DNA from: Sipunculus nudus
Lineage: Eukaryota > Annelida > Sipuncula > Golfingiida > Sipunculidae
DNA length: 64,000 nt
Assembly (NCBI GenBank): GCA_026874595.1
Contig: CM049320.1
Span: 50,358,714 to 50,422,713 of the forward strand
Direction of reading: 5' to 3'
Below are positions 49,836 to 60,925 of this stretch, one piece after another (the first letter of the stretch is position 1; each line of letters begins with the position of its first letter). Below the pieces are notes generated by a model. The model saw nothing but the letters and a program-made list of their open reading frames with translations, made no database searches and had not been told where the DNA came from. Both the position numbers and the translations under genes were made by a program.

Positions 49836-50748
49836 AAGGTTTAATGCATCATGTCCAGAAATAAAATATGTAAATATTTGAAATGCTCAGCAATATGTAA
49901 GGTTTATTGGTCCCTAAAATCATACACCTGTCCTCACTGCCTCAGTCGATAGAGATTTTTTTTTCTGTTTTCCAGTACATCAATAAAGAGTTTAGTGGGA
50001 ACATACTCTTCTCGGTAAATACTTTTTAATATCCGATCACATGGGAGTGTAAAAGCAAAAACGTTCCCTACATGATTCTGCTTTTCATAGTTGTTGTAGT
50101 TTATGCTGTTTGCCGCTTTTTTATATGCTCAAATGAATTCGTAAGCAAAGCTACCAGCCAAGAAATTTAGGTGGAAATATACACAACGCTAGCGTATTAT
50201 AGGTGGTTAATCAGGTGTGGAAAATAAACAAAAGAGACAGTTGATTAAATGCTGTTGTAAAACTGTTACATTCATCAAATATTTACGGCAGTATTTATAT
50301 CTTCCACGTCGATCCGTAGGAAATTTTTTTTCTGTTGAGTCAATACCACCCAGGGAATATCTTCACAGTAAGGTTTGTTATACCTTGTATTGATGTATAT
50401 ATAAGACAATTTTATTAAATAAAGGATAGTTAATGAATTTTTGTTTGCTGAAAAGGGGTTTTAGTTTCCAAAAAAAAACACAATATGAGTTTTGGGAACA
50501 CTTTTACTTGGATTTCGTGGAGGGGTTTAATGCTTTACCCTAAATAAGAAAAACATTTCCAACCTAAAATTTCACCTTTTAGTAAGTGACAGTGTCCTAT
50601 CAAAGTATGATTAATTATCTTATTTTTTAAATGTTCAACGATGAGTCGCCATTTGACATTTAGTTTAAATCTAAAGCACTATTGCCCTCAAAATATTATT
50701 TATGACCAAACCGTGAAATAGCTGAAGATATATGTGTATTTTGCAGCC
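46859..50748. other. Intergenic between L2 and K2
   Basis: L2 3' UTR should begin at 46859. An ATT/AAT-rich patch lies at 47718-47780 and (TA)n at 49780-49832. No supported gene on either strand. The K2 promoter region should precede 50749. Confidence 0.45.
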
Positions 50749-51567
50749 ATGTTAATGTATCTATTGTCCGTTATCGCGGCCTCTGCAGTTCAAGGTAAAT
50801 AATTTGTGAGAAATTTTGTAACATAATTAAACATTCATAAAGACGTCGCTATTAGGTTGAGCATTAGGATATTTGTAAATAAAACACACTAAAATACTAG
50901 ATAAAGTCCTTTAAAACCTCTGAAGTTTCAATCGAGAAAGGTTTTTCTCTTTTATCTGTAGACATAGATAATGAGTTTCACTAGTTCGATGGAGAAGGAA
51001 ATAGTCATACTGAATGCCTCTTGTATTATAAAGTTAAATTCGACTTAGTTTTCCCCAATGTATAATTATCACTTACATCGATAATGGGTACGATAATTAC
51101 TCTTACTAACATATATCTGGTTCTTTTAAGATCCATTAACCTTGTAGTTTTCTTTATTAATAATCAGATCGTGACCAGGTTGCTTTTACAATGATCTGGG
51201 TTTGGATTTTAGCTTTAGGTTTGACAGAATGTAAAAATATTCTTTATAACTAGGTTGTATCTATTCACGAACTGGCAAGGAGTACGCGGGGACAAAGGAC
51301 ATAACAAGAAGCGGTAAAACATGTCAACGCTGGGACAGTAAAGCCTTGATTAAGCAAAATCTGGATGTTGCAAATTTCCCAGATAGGACTCTGGCTGACG
51401 CTGGAAATTACTGCAGGAATCCTGATAGCAGCCCAGGCGGACCATGGTGTTACACAGGCGATCCAAATACAAAACGTGAATCATGTGGCATTCCACCGTG
51501 TGGTAGGGATGATTTCCTGTAAAATACATAATTTTATTCCCAACGGAATATGAAATGGTGATACCAA

Positions 51568-51646
<79 letters not shown>

Positions 51647-54600
51647 ATATGTCTTTGTGTCTTTTTGAGCTCCCACAGAAAAATAATCCTTGTTTATTCG
51701 GCAATAGCCACCATTTTTCATTATCACACACAAGGGCATTAAAAGTGTTTTAATTTACTTTTATCAATATATGATTTGATCAATATATGATATGATTTGT
51801 TTAATCAAAACCACAATTTCTGAGTGTCACTAACAACCAACCGTTAACTACTCAGATATTATATGTAAAACTGTGTACACAATGCTGGCAAGTAATCAAG
51901 GAAGGCTGCTAAGCGAATGCTTTTATGATTATATTATTACAGACTGCAAAACAACTCCAAATGGTAGGGAATATATCGGACGAAGAAACTACAACACGTG
52001 GGGAAGATGCCAGAGGTGGGCGTCTAATAAACCAAATATACATGAACATGATGATTCAAGTAAGTTCCCAGACAGGACAGTCGAAGAAGCGAAGGATTTC
52101 TGCAGGAACCCGGACAATAAAAAAGCGCCATGGTGCTACAAGATTATCCTTTGGGGCTGGAGTTACTGCAGTATTCCTAACTGTGGTAATATATATAAAT
52201 ATGTAGGATTTAGTAAATAAATTTTTTTTAAAATAATAATCCCCTGGTGCTTGAGAAAGGCATACGGTGTCAGTGCACTGGGGTTACGGCTTAAGATATA
52301 ATTTTTTTAATGAGGTTTAGTAATAAGGCTGTTAACCACTAATAAATGAGCGCGCCATTGGGAGTTAATGTGATCATGAGAGGATAAGTTGGTACAGTAG
52401 TTCCAAAACGAAATGGAATTTTATTCTATAGACGTGTATATTTATAGTAAGTTAATATTAGAAAAAATGCTATTCTATCCAGAATATTTATAGTCTGCAG
52501 GACTGATGAGATAGGAAGTTCTTACATCGGGGAACTTGACCATACAAAGAGTGGGATCCCGTGTAAAAGATGGGAATCTACGCAGTATAGAGATTCCCTA
52601 ATGGGGGCCGAGAACTTCTGTCGAAACCCAAATCAGGACCTTGATGGTCCCTGGTGCTTTACAACCGACCCGGAAGTAGAAAAGGAGTCATGTGATGTCC
52701 CTCGCTGCTGTGAGTATGGTTTGAGTGTTCAATGAATTGTATTTAATACTAATTGTCTTGTTATCATATAGAAACCCATTGGACATGGTGTATTCTGCTA
52801 CATGAATGATACTTGGACCATGTATGTTCATTTTAACATTGAAATCGATCACTTGGCTACATAGCTTAATTAAACCAAGGAATTCGAGCCTAATGCTTTG
52901 TGTAAATGCATACTAAAATTTGCGATTGGTGTAATTGCTTTATTTACACACCTCCACTGACATTTTAACAAATATTTTTTTTAAATATATAGATATTTGT
53001 GTATCCATATGTAAACAATATTTTACTGTTAAACAATAATAAAATATTCTCATCGGATAACAGATAATTAGACATATTTCCCTTATAACGAGGAATAAAG
53101 GAACATATTTTGAAGTGGAAGTAAGGAAAGCAATTTGATATACATTCACTGGAATGTAGCCTTTGTAATATTTATTAGATTTTCGGAAGTCAACGGATAG
53201 GACTTATGATCTTAATCCTAAAGGCAAGTAAAACTAAGTCCTGATTACATTCTTGACGGCCGTATCGTGATAATTCCGATAAGATTTACAATAATAAATG
53301 ATTCAACGCATCATTGATTAAATTGATATTATACATTACTTATTTGATATAATTATTTGATAATAATACTTCCGATTTTATATTTTTCTGAAATATGCCG
53401 GATTGTGAAATGTTCTATGAATAATTGTAATCTTTAAAGGAATGCATGGTTGCATTTTGAAAATATTTTATTTGGTGTACTTTTTACACCTAACAATTTG
53501 TTGTTTAATATTGTTTAATTTTTCATCACAGAATGTAAGGTTGGTCATCGATATAATAGCTACGCTGGAACAGCTGCAACAACAGTGACAGGGAAAACGT
53601 GCCAGAGATGGGATTCTCAAACCCCTCATTCCCACAGATTTAATGATCCTGCCCTCTTCCCAGACGTGTCCCTAGAGGAGGCCGCTAACTACTGCAGGAA
53701 TCCTGATGATTCAGTCACTGGGCCGTGGTGTTATACAACTGACCCAGGTTCAAAACGAGAGGCGTGTCCTATTAAACATTGCGGCAAGTTATTTATGTTA
53801 ATACAGAGCTCGATCATATTTGTGTATCCTATTTAAATTAGTAATCTTAAGTGCAAATCGGAGGGACGTTAGTGTGCAAGTCGTATATACCCTGCTATGT
53901 GTGGAGTTCTTAATCTACTAGTCGTTTAGCCGCTGATAGGAGAATGGAAATTCAAATATAAAATATGACCTCCCATCCACCAGACAAAGCGGCTCCTTCA
54001 TTACTGTAAATATGATGGTAAGAACGTCCTGAGAAATTACAAATGTTGTAATCCTTGGGTTTTTGCATGCGAAAATTTTCTTTTCTGTTCCCATTTTAGG
54101 TGGAAAATAAGAAAGATTTTTATCTGCTAAAAAAAGAATTTTTCTTTTTTTTTGTTTGTTTATAAAATGGCTTTCAGTGTTCTCTTACCAAAAATATGAC
54201 ATAAATATAAAGATATGATTTAAAAAATGTGATATTTATTCATATGCATGAAGATGTGGTATGTGCAGGTGAGATTAATTAAGTTATCTACTTTTGATAT
54301 GTTTGGTATCAGAATGTAAAATCACAAGAGCTGGAACCGAGTATGCCGGAAAGATCTCACGAACCCAGGCAGGTCGAAGATGTCAGCGGTGGGATTCTCA
54401 GTTGCCTCACGCTCACACCAACATCAACCCCTCAAAATATCCAGATGCGTCTTTGGCCGAAGCAGAAAATTTCTGCCGTAATCCAGACGGTGAAGCAAAG
54501 GGACCTTGGTGTTATACGACAGAATCGTTCGAAAGATGGGACTTTTGCCGGGTTCCACTGTGTCGTAAGTACAACATTTATTTGGCTCGGTGTCGTGAGT

Positions 54601-55538
54601 ACAATATAAGGGGGGCTTAGTCGCTAGTACAATTTTAAAAGGGCTTGTCTGGTCATTTTTTTTATGAGTTTTCGTATGGACACATGTTTTTTTCCGTTTT
54701 TCAACCGTTATTGATGCAGTGTAATTTCCCCCTTCACTTATGTCATATTAATGCGAACGTTTAATTTACTTATTATACCGAGGTATAATTAACAGTTGTT
54801 TAATAAATCACTGTCATTGAATAATAGTTACAGAAATGTATGTGTTCGTCAGCTTATGAAGCGATAAACAATGTGCTGAGTTTATATGTTTATATGTGTG
54901 TTGCCGTGATTTTCTGCACGATTGTTCTCTCTCATCAACAGCGTTCGAGTTTCACTATTAACAGGATTCTATTGGCTATATTTGTATTTATTTTAAATAA
55001 CATACTAATTGTAAGATGTCCTGAATGAAATCGTAATTATACCTCGAGTATTTGTTTTACTTAAAAAGACCATAATGTGACTCTGAATATTGCTGTAGAA
55101 AGTATGATTCCGGAGAAAAAACCTCTCACCACTGTGGGGCTTCTTATTGATTCAACATCTACAGCTACAACAACACTGGCAACAAAGAGTACAGATGCAA
55201 CTCGGTTTCTTACTACTTTCAACAGTGGAAGTTACGCCATTATGGGAGGCACGAATATATCTAACGTGAGCGTCATACCAACGAGCAGAGAGGATCATAG
55301 TGAAGACAAAACACACAAACGGGCTACTTCAACCTTTGAACCAACTTTTCATTTAGGTATCGCTGAGAGTCAGACAGCAGAGTTGTCAACAATTGAGTAC
55401 GTAGGAATAGGTGGTGGCTCATCGATTATTATCATAATAGCATTTATCTTTATATTTGAATGCTTGATAAATAGACAGAAACAGACAGTAGGAGTGACCA
55501 TAACAAGTAATGATGCTTCGGTTCTTCGGTACGTTTGA
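50749..55538 (+). CDS. Kringle-repeat type I transmembrane protein K2
   Basis: Exons: 50749-50794 (signal MLMYLLSVIAASAVQ), kringle a 51254-51502, b 51943-52185, c 52494-52709, d 53532-53783, e 54313-54564, and stalk/membrane/tail 55069-55538. All kringle exons are phase 1-1 and each encodes six Cys with NYC/NFC/DFCRNP and (G/A)PWC cores. The final exon gives a Thr/Ser-rich stalk (LIDSTSTATTTLATKSTD, two N-x-S/T sites), the helix SSIIIIIAFIFIFECLI, and a short tail ending TITSNDASVLRYV. Leaving out exon c the reading frame is continuous for about 503 aa. Including c creates a stop at the c-d junction. The intron after d starts with GC rather than GT. Kringles usually bind lysine-containing peptides or other proteins; no protease domain is present, so a binding or receptor role is inferred. 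Confidence 0.75.
51254..51502 (+). CDS. K2 kringle a exon
   Basis: Acceptor AACTAG, donor GTAGGG, 249 bp, phase 1-1. Six Cys: GCIYSRTGKEYAG, GKTCQRWDS, GNYCRNPDSS, GGPWCYTGD, RESCGI, PPCG. The central FPDRTLADA loop is present, but the usual PHxH is replaced by ALIKQN. Partner of K1 kringle a. Confidence 0.8.
51571..51650. repeat. (TA)n microsatellite in K2 intron 2
   Basis: About 80 bp of TA with one TTTA interruption near 51631, 70 bp after kringle a's donor. Confidence 0.9.
51943..52185 (+). CDS. K2 kringle b exon
   Basis: Acceptor ATTACAG, donor GTAATA, 243 bp, phase 1-1. Six Cys: DCKTTPNGREYIG, GRCQRWASNKPNIHEHD, KFPDRTVEEAKDFCRNPD, APWCYK, SYCSI, PNCG. The GPWC core is APWC. Confidence 0.8.
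52494..52709 (+). CDS. K2 kringle c exon, short kringle with stop-forming junction
   Basis: Acceptor TTTATAG, donor GTGAGT, 216 bp, phase 1-1. Six Cys are kept (CRTDEIG, IPCKRWES, ENFCRNPNQ, GPWCFTTD, ESCDV, PRC), but the PHxHxx...FPD loop of about 11 residues is missing between CKRW and MGAENFC. The last exon base is T. Joined to exon d, which starts AA, it gives TAA. The exon is ancestral because K1 has a matching kringle c. Confidence 0.65.
53532..53783 (+). CDS. K2 kringle d exon with GC donor
   Basis: Acceptor ATCACAG, 252 bp, phase 1-1. Reads GKTCQRWDSQTPHSHRFND, FPDVSLEEAANYCRNPDDS, TGPWCYTTDPGSKREACPI, KHCG. The intron starts GCAAGT, a GC-AG type intron with otherwise perfect donor consensus; the K1 equivalent has GTAGGT. 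Confidence 0.8.
54313..54564 (+). CDS. K2 kringle e exon
   Basis: Acceptor GTATCAG, donor GTAAGT, 252 bp, phase 1-1. Reads ECKITRAGTEYAGKISR, GRRCQRWDSQLPHAHT, PDASLAEAENFCRNPDGE, GPWCYTTESFERWDFCRV, PLC. The most regular kringle of the set. Confidence 0.8.
55069..55538 (+). CDS. K2 stalk, membrane helix and tail exon
   Basis: Starts after an A-rich acceptor (TTTACTTAAAAAG) in phase 1 and runs to TGA at 55536-55538. The order is a Thr/Ser-rich stalk of about 110 residues, a helix of about 20 hydrophobic residues, and a tail of about 22 residues (RQKQTVGVTITSNDASVLR). The tail resembles K1's KQERVTVNVTSPDTSTLR, so it is under some constraint or recently duplicated. No ITAM, kinase or TIR motif is seen. 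Confidence 0.75.
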
Positions 55539-56285
55539 GATACAATAACCTTATATTGCAGAGTATAACTACACTATCATTATTTATTATGATGTCATAA
55601 TAATACATTATTCGTGTATGTGAAGAAACGTATTCATATTTATTTTATATTAAGGAGATAGTGAGATGGCATGTTATCAACCATAGAATAAGAATTGTAC
55701 ATGACAAAACCCGTCTGGGTTATTTGGTATTAAGAGTTTGAACAAAAACATATATTCACCAACCGTAACGTGTCTACATGAATGCTATAATGGGTTTTCC
55801 TTGGATCATTTATAACCACTCATAAATGTATATCTTCAATATCTACCCAAAGTGGTCTGAATGTGATATTTATTCGATTTATGAGGCAATCATAATGTTT
55901 TTTTAAATAAATATAATATTTAATGTCTCTTATGGTTAAGCCCCCTCTCAGATTAAGTTGTGTAATTATATGTGTTTACTGCGCATTTTGTTCACTAGTA
56001 GCTAGTACAGTTGAAATATCACCAATATTTTGGGAAGTTAACATTTCCTTATAATAAATTAATGGTACAACGTTAATTCTCTTGTATGGACATGACTCGG
56101 CAGAGCCCCGATCGTGAGTTCGAGTATTGGTATCAGCAGAGGAGCCGTGAGATTGTTCACGGTCGACCCCAACCAATGCCTGACACTCTGCAGCTGATCA
56201 TAAATATCCTCAACTAATGAATTTGAAAGGTAAAAAACTGTAGATTAAAAGTTAATTGCTGATTAATAAATTAAAAGAATGCGAC

Positions 56286-56335
56286 AGGGGGGGGGGGGGG
56301 CGCCCCTGCGCTCCTCCCCACCCCACCCGTACTGC
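56286..56335. repeat. G-run followed by C-rich tract
   Basis: Fourteen or so G followed by CGCCCCTGCGCTCC and CCCCACCCCACCC. It can fold back on itself. Similar in style to 19105-19197. Confidence 0.6.
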
Positions 56336-56535
56336 AGGAGACGGCTTAACTATATTGCCTTTCCCTGTGTGCCTGTATTAAATTATTGGCAAGTTAAGAA
56401 AATTTAAGAGTCTATGAACAATGAGACCGAAGTCCAATAGTAAATGCCCATTGATGTTTTACATAAATCCATAGCTAGTTTCGGATGGAACGTGAATCGA
56501 CGTATTATTCTCACATGATTCGGTGATTACCGATG

Positions 56536-57345
56536 AGTGCACCTGGGAACCGATACGACCACGGTTACCCACGACCCCGGACACTACCTTAGTGCCCCCT
56601 TTACCGTGTTTTCCATAAAAACATCAGATATAGCGACGATACACATCAGCTGGGTGCCTATGAATGCAGCTCTTTTCTACCACCTTGAATCAAATAAATT
56701 ATACTCCTTAGATTCTGTTGTTTGCTTGTCTAGACCGATGCATATTTTTTTTTTATAAAAGAATATATTTAGGTGGAAATTCCATTATAATTCAATAATA
56801 CATAAAAGATTTAGCACAAATAACAAGGCAAGCCATAAATATAATTTTAGGATATATACTAATACAAATTTTTTTTTAAAAGACACTTAGATGCATGTTT
56901 TATAGTCAGGTATAATTATTTAGTCAAACCAGAGACACCAACACAACGAATATATATTTTATGCATCATAAAAAAAAAAAATCCTTTCAGACAACAACGT
57001 AGCAACATTTTGTATATTAAACCTTATGTGACGTGTTACTCCAAATATCAACACAACGTATTTTTTCTTCATTTTAATTCCCGTGGGATGAACCAGGTAT
57101 GTTTGTTTTATAAAAAAAAATCCTTTACTCTTCCATTCGTCGACCATTTCTAATTAATTAGGTTCCATGCATTTCTATGTTACAGCTGAGGTGTTGTATG
57201 TTGTTGGTCTTTGATAACCATTTTTTTTTCATTGTATGTGTTGTTGTGACGACATTTAATCCAGGCAAAGTCCATGCACCAGGAGGCTCAGTAACTTGAT
57301 GGACCACATGTGTTCAAATAACTGCTGAGAGTGGAAATTACTTGC
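56536..57345 (+). pseudogene. Relic of a lectin stalk and cytoplasmic-tail exon pair (L2-like 3' end)
   Basis: At about 56536-56617 the sequence GCACCTGGGAACCGATACG, with ACCCACGACCC after it, follows L2's stalk exon (46020-46133) closely; translated it gives TWEPIRPRLPTTPDTTL and then a stop. The acceptor AG context of L2 is lost (CCGATGAG in place of TTACAGAG). At about 57185-57345 a second block matches the L2 membrane/tail exon, best at TTGATGGACCACATGTG and GCTGAGAGTGGAA (L2: TAGATGGACCACCTAATAG, GCCGACAGTGGAA), with many indels. No lectin-domain exon lies between it and K2. Confidence 0.6.
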
Positions 57346-59050
57346 GGCAAGAGCCATAGGGTTATGGCGGTGCTCTAATGTTGCTAATTTCTCAGCCTAA
57401 TTCTTTTGAGATCATACCCAGCATAAGCAGTTAAACAAAGTCGACTAATTAAAAAAATGATCACTTTTAAAATAATTTAAATTGGTTCCTACTTTCTACT
57501 CCAAATTTATATCTTGGATTCTTTCAAGTTTATGTTAATACTTTCTGAAGTGTATTATGCATTTTAGAGACCTCATGTTATACGGTATGGTAATATTAGT
57601 AAGTACATAATCAATCTGTTCATTTTAAGAACTTGCTGACATGTACTAACAGAGAGACTTGATATTTAAACGTCCATTGATGTATCTGAATAAAGAATCA
57701 TTGAGAAATAGTACCACGGATAATTCCATCTTGGCGTCATGAACGTGTATGGTCTGAAAGTATCAGGCAGAGAGTCACGATTAAATGGCCAATTTCGTAA
57801 ATTTCAATGGTTGTCAAACCCTCTGTCATCCAGATAAAATGTTGCCAGAAGAGAACGAGTGACAAACGGAAACAATGTGTAATGCTTTTTACGTTTAATA
57901 TTAAACACATTTTTTCAAGGAAATGATACACTTCTTTTAAAATTTAAATATTTTTTATAGCATTTAAGTTTATTCACAACCTATTTAATAATAGGTCTCG
58001 TAATAGACACGGAATATCTACCTAACCTTATTTGAGCCCAATCATTTGGTTTTGTAATGATTATATTTTTAAAAAATATACCCTGAAGTTAATCAACCTT
58101 TCTTGACTGATTGAAGACAATGCTCAATATCCATTAAGTTATGATTCTGGAGAGGTATAACATGAACAGCCCCCACGAATATATTGGTCTTGTCTATATC
58201 AAAACCACCGCCGGTGGTCGGTGCATATAAAATTGTATCAAACCTCATTTCCCCTGATTAAGCCTGCAAGGTACTAACCGAAAGGGACAGGCACTCCCTC
58301 CGAAATTTGAAGGAAATTCAAGACAGATCCTACGAGTAAGTAGAAACTTCTAAAAAACTACGTTTTTTAAAGGAGTATATTCATGGATGCTTCTGTATTC
58401 TATAGTCCGTTTCATCCCATTATGTCCACCTGTTCGAAAAATTTTCTCAGTTACATTTACAGTTACACTTTAGTGTAGAGGATTAAAGGACCTAATTTTC
58501 AACAAGGTAAAATAAACACCTACCTTGCACATCATTAAAGAAACATAATATTAAAATAATATGAGAAATCAGTTTACATTTTGCAACATATCAGACCCAT
58601 TTATGACGGTCAAGGTCAAAGTCACAGCCATTAAAAGCCAGCCTTAATGGACAGCTGCTGAGTGGATGATGCCATTTAAACACTCTAAAATAAAACTAGC
58701 CAAAATAGAGATTGGCCAATAATGCAGGGACACGTCATATATTCCGGATCATTGTTGAGAGACTAAAAAGTTGTGAAACATAAACTGGGGATTTAATTGT
58801 AACATTCTTAATTGCTATATTAGGTTGTCACTTCCATATATTGTTTTCCAGGAAATTATTGAAAAATATAAACTTTAAAGAAAATTATCAACAAAAAAAA
58901 AAAAAAAACCAAGTGGACAGCAAGTGGCAAAACGGTATGTTGAAAAAAAAAACCCACTAGATTATGAGGTAATTTATTTAATGGAGAAGCACAATTTACA
59001 TAATTGGATGAAGAATAAAAGGAAAAGTGTATGGTTTGTTGATATTTCTT
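57346..59050. other. Intergenic, no gene recognised
   Basis: AT-rich with poly-A tracts at about 58890-58910 and 58945-58954. No domain-bearing frame on either strand. Confidence 0.45.
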
Positions 59051-59232
59051 TCACTGTACAATTATGTGTTGTTTCTGATATGCGGTGAATGAAGTCATGA
59101 TATACTTTAAAACAACGGCCCCCATTAAACAAATTAGCGAGATTATTGATAAAGACAACGATATCGCAAATAACGGAGCAAAAAAGACCGGACGCTTTGG
59201 CACATTCCTTTCTCTTGAATTTCTGCACAATA
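59051..59232 (-). other. Candidate transmembrane exon for lectin gene Z
   Basis: After TTGTGCAG on the minus strand an open frame reads RNVPKRPVFFAPLFAISLSL and continues through a hydrophobic SIISLICLMGAVVL before a stop at about 59051. The shape (basic residues, then about 25 hydrophobic residues) fits a membrane helix. However, its entry phase is 2, while the last confident Z exon ends in phase 1, so another exon would have to lie between. Confidence 0.25.
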
Positions 59233-59798
59233 CAAACTCGGACTGAACAGCATTACTGTACATTGAACTCACTTGCGGCCAAGGCCGCCATAATTTGACA
59301 CGTTTGGAAGCATGTTGAAAACGTGGTGTATCTGGTAGTGTGATCCATTATTCGGGCAAAATGGTATATATCTGATAGCATGATTTAATATACTCTGCAT
59401 TAGTGGAGTTACATAAAAGGTTTACATTGCTCGCCTAAATAGCTTGGTGCCATGGACTCTTTATAAATATGCCCATGGGTTAAAGGAAAATACAAACATT
59501 TTCAAAGCCAAATGCATTGTAATTTCAAACCAAGTGGGCACATTAAAAATAAGGCTGTATAAGAACCCAAAATCCAACGTTTGCAAGCAATACACACACT
59601 ACATGGCAAGACAGGCAAAACAAATAACAAATAACATACATCAAACCATCGGAAAATGTTAAACGATAAACACCTGGCACGAGCTATCTAAGTCCCGTAT
59701 ATCAAGAAAAAATGTACACAAGTCGAAATATTAAAAGCAGGCTTTTCGGTATAATTTTACAAAAATGCATTTAGTTATACAAAACAGACATAGTGCTT

Positions 59799-59801
<3 letters not shown>

Positions 59802-59861
<60 letters not shown>
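59802..59861. repeat. (TA)n microsatellite
   Basis: About 60 bp of TA directly before the CTLD-like fragment at 59868. A second run of about 46 bp lies at 60286-60331. Confidence 0.9.
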
Positions 59862-59864
<3 letters not shown>

Positions 59865-59867
59865 ATA

Positions 59868-60041
59868 ATGGATGGACTTACTTGGTTGACAAAGATACGG
59901 ACGAGTTTCATTACACGGCCGTTTGCTTATTCCACCTGTGACGAGGAATTCAAAACATATCTTCTGATCGGGTACATCCGCAGTTTGTCTCTGGACCGCA
60001 GGAACTTCCTTACCTTTATGAATAGCAGAATATCCAAAAGT
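59868..60041 (+). pseudogene. CTLD front-half relic, plus strand
   Basis: One frame gives GWTYLVDKDTDEFHYTAVC, reaching a stop at about 59940. A second frame continues STCDEEFKTYLLIGYIRSL and RRNFLTFMNSRISKS to a clean GTATGT donor. Joined across a frameshift near 59935 these have the order expected in a CTLD front half (tryptophan-Tyr start, Cys, LxxIxS, F). It lies opposite to gene Z. The family assignment rests on pattern only. Confidence 0.4.
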
Positions 60042-60282
60042 GTATGTTATCTATATGTCTATCATCTAAACTTTAGTGTAAAAATACAGTAACAATGTCC
60101 TAAATACCGTTACATGTATTGATACGGTTATCCTTGACATGTACGGAAGCTCTTTTTGGTGCATCTAAATGTTCCAAACAATAATTAAAATAATTGAAAT
60201 ACGCGATACGCTTTGTGTAAGCTGGCATAAATATTTTATGTTGGTCAAGAATATTTCAACTTGAATGCTTTCTCTCTCTGTC

Positions 60283-60331
<49 letters not shown>

Positions 60332-60335
<4 letters not shown>

Positions 60336-60775
60336 TTATATACGACAGCGGTTTGAAAATTAATAAATGCCTTATAATGAGCGAGTATCTGATAAGGTAT
60401 ACATGGATGCTTTTTTATGTGAATGAAGAAAACTTCATGTGAGATAATGAGATAGTGAGACTCCGGTGTTACCTCTGGTTTTCCATACAAATTGAGGTCG
60501 ATATATTCCGACCCAATAATGCTGATGGCTCGTGTTACACGAGATATTTGTAATCTGACCTGGAAGTGCCAGAGTGGATTCGGACCCCTCACAAGACTGG
60601 ACGGCGTCAAGCCAGTTTCCTCTTGAGACCGATGTATTTTGTCTATTCGCATCATCGCATAACTTTTCCGCTTTACCTGCATGTCCTCCACATTATGTAA
60701 ATACAAGTTTTTAGTACCTCCTATATATGTACTGTGTTGTGAAGTTACATTTAATGTATATTTGAAATATTTCAT
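60332..60775 (-). other. Open frame with paired YxxL/I motifs, possible tail exon of gene Z
   Basis: A 147-codon minus-strand frame without a recognised domain. Near its end are SEYIDLNLYGKPE and TPESHYLIISHE, that is YIDL and YLII separated by 13 residues, which resembles a loosely spaced ITAM. Several donor-like GT sites occur within it (after MQ, after FQ, after KPE), so only part may be exonic. No acceptor of the right phase was firmly assigned. Confidence 0.25.
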
Positions 60776-60925
60776 TAAGTATCCTTTCAGAAATCATGGT
60801 TTTATATTTATTATTGATGAGTAGTAAACGTTGCTGATCACGTCTGTATAAGATTTAGGGTGAGTGAGATATTTTGAGTTATTTTGTATCTTGACACATT
60901 TATTTCTAACTTTATATGAAAATAC

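Noticed and set aside
55976-56176. 66-codon minus-strand frame
   Set aside because: No recognisable features. It lies between K2 and the lectin relic with no splice context.
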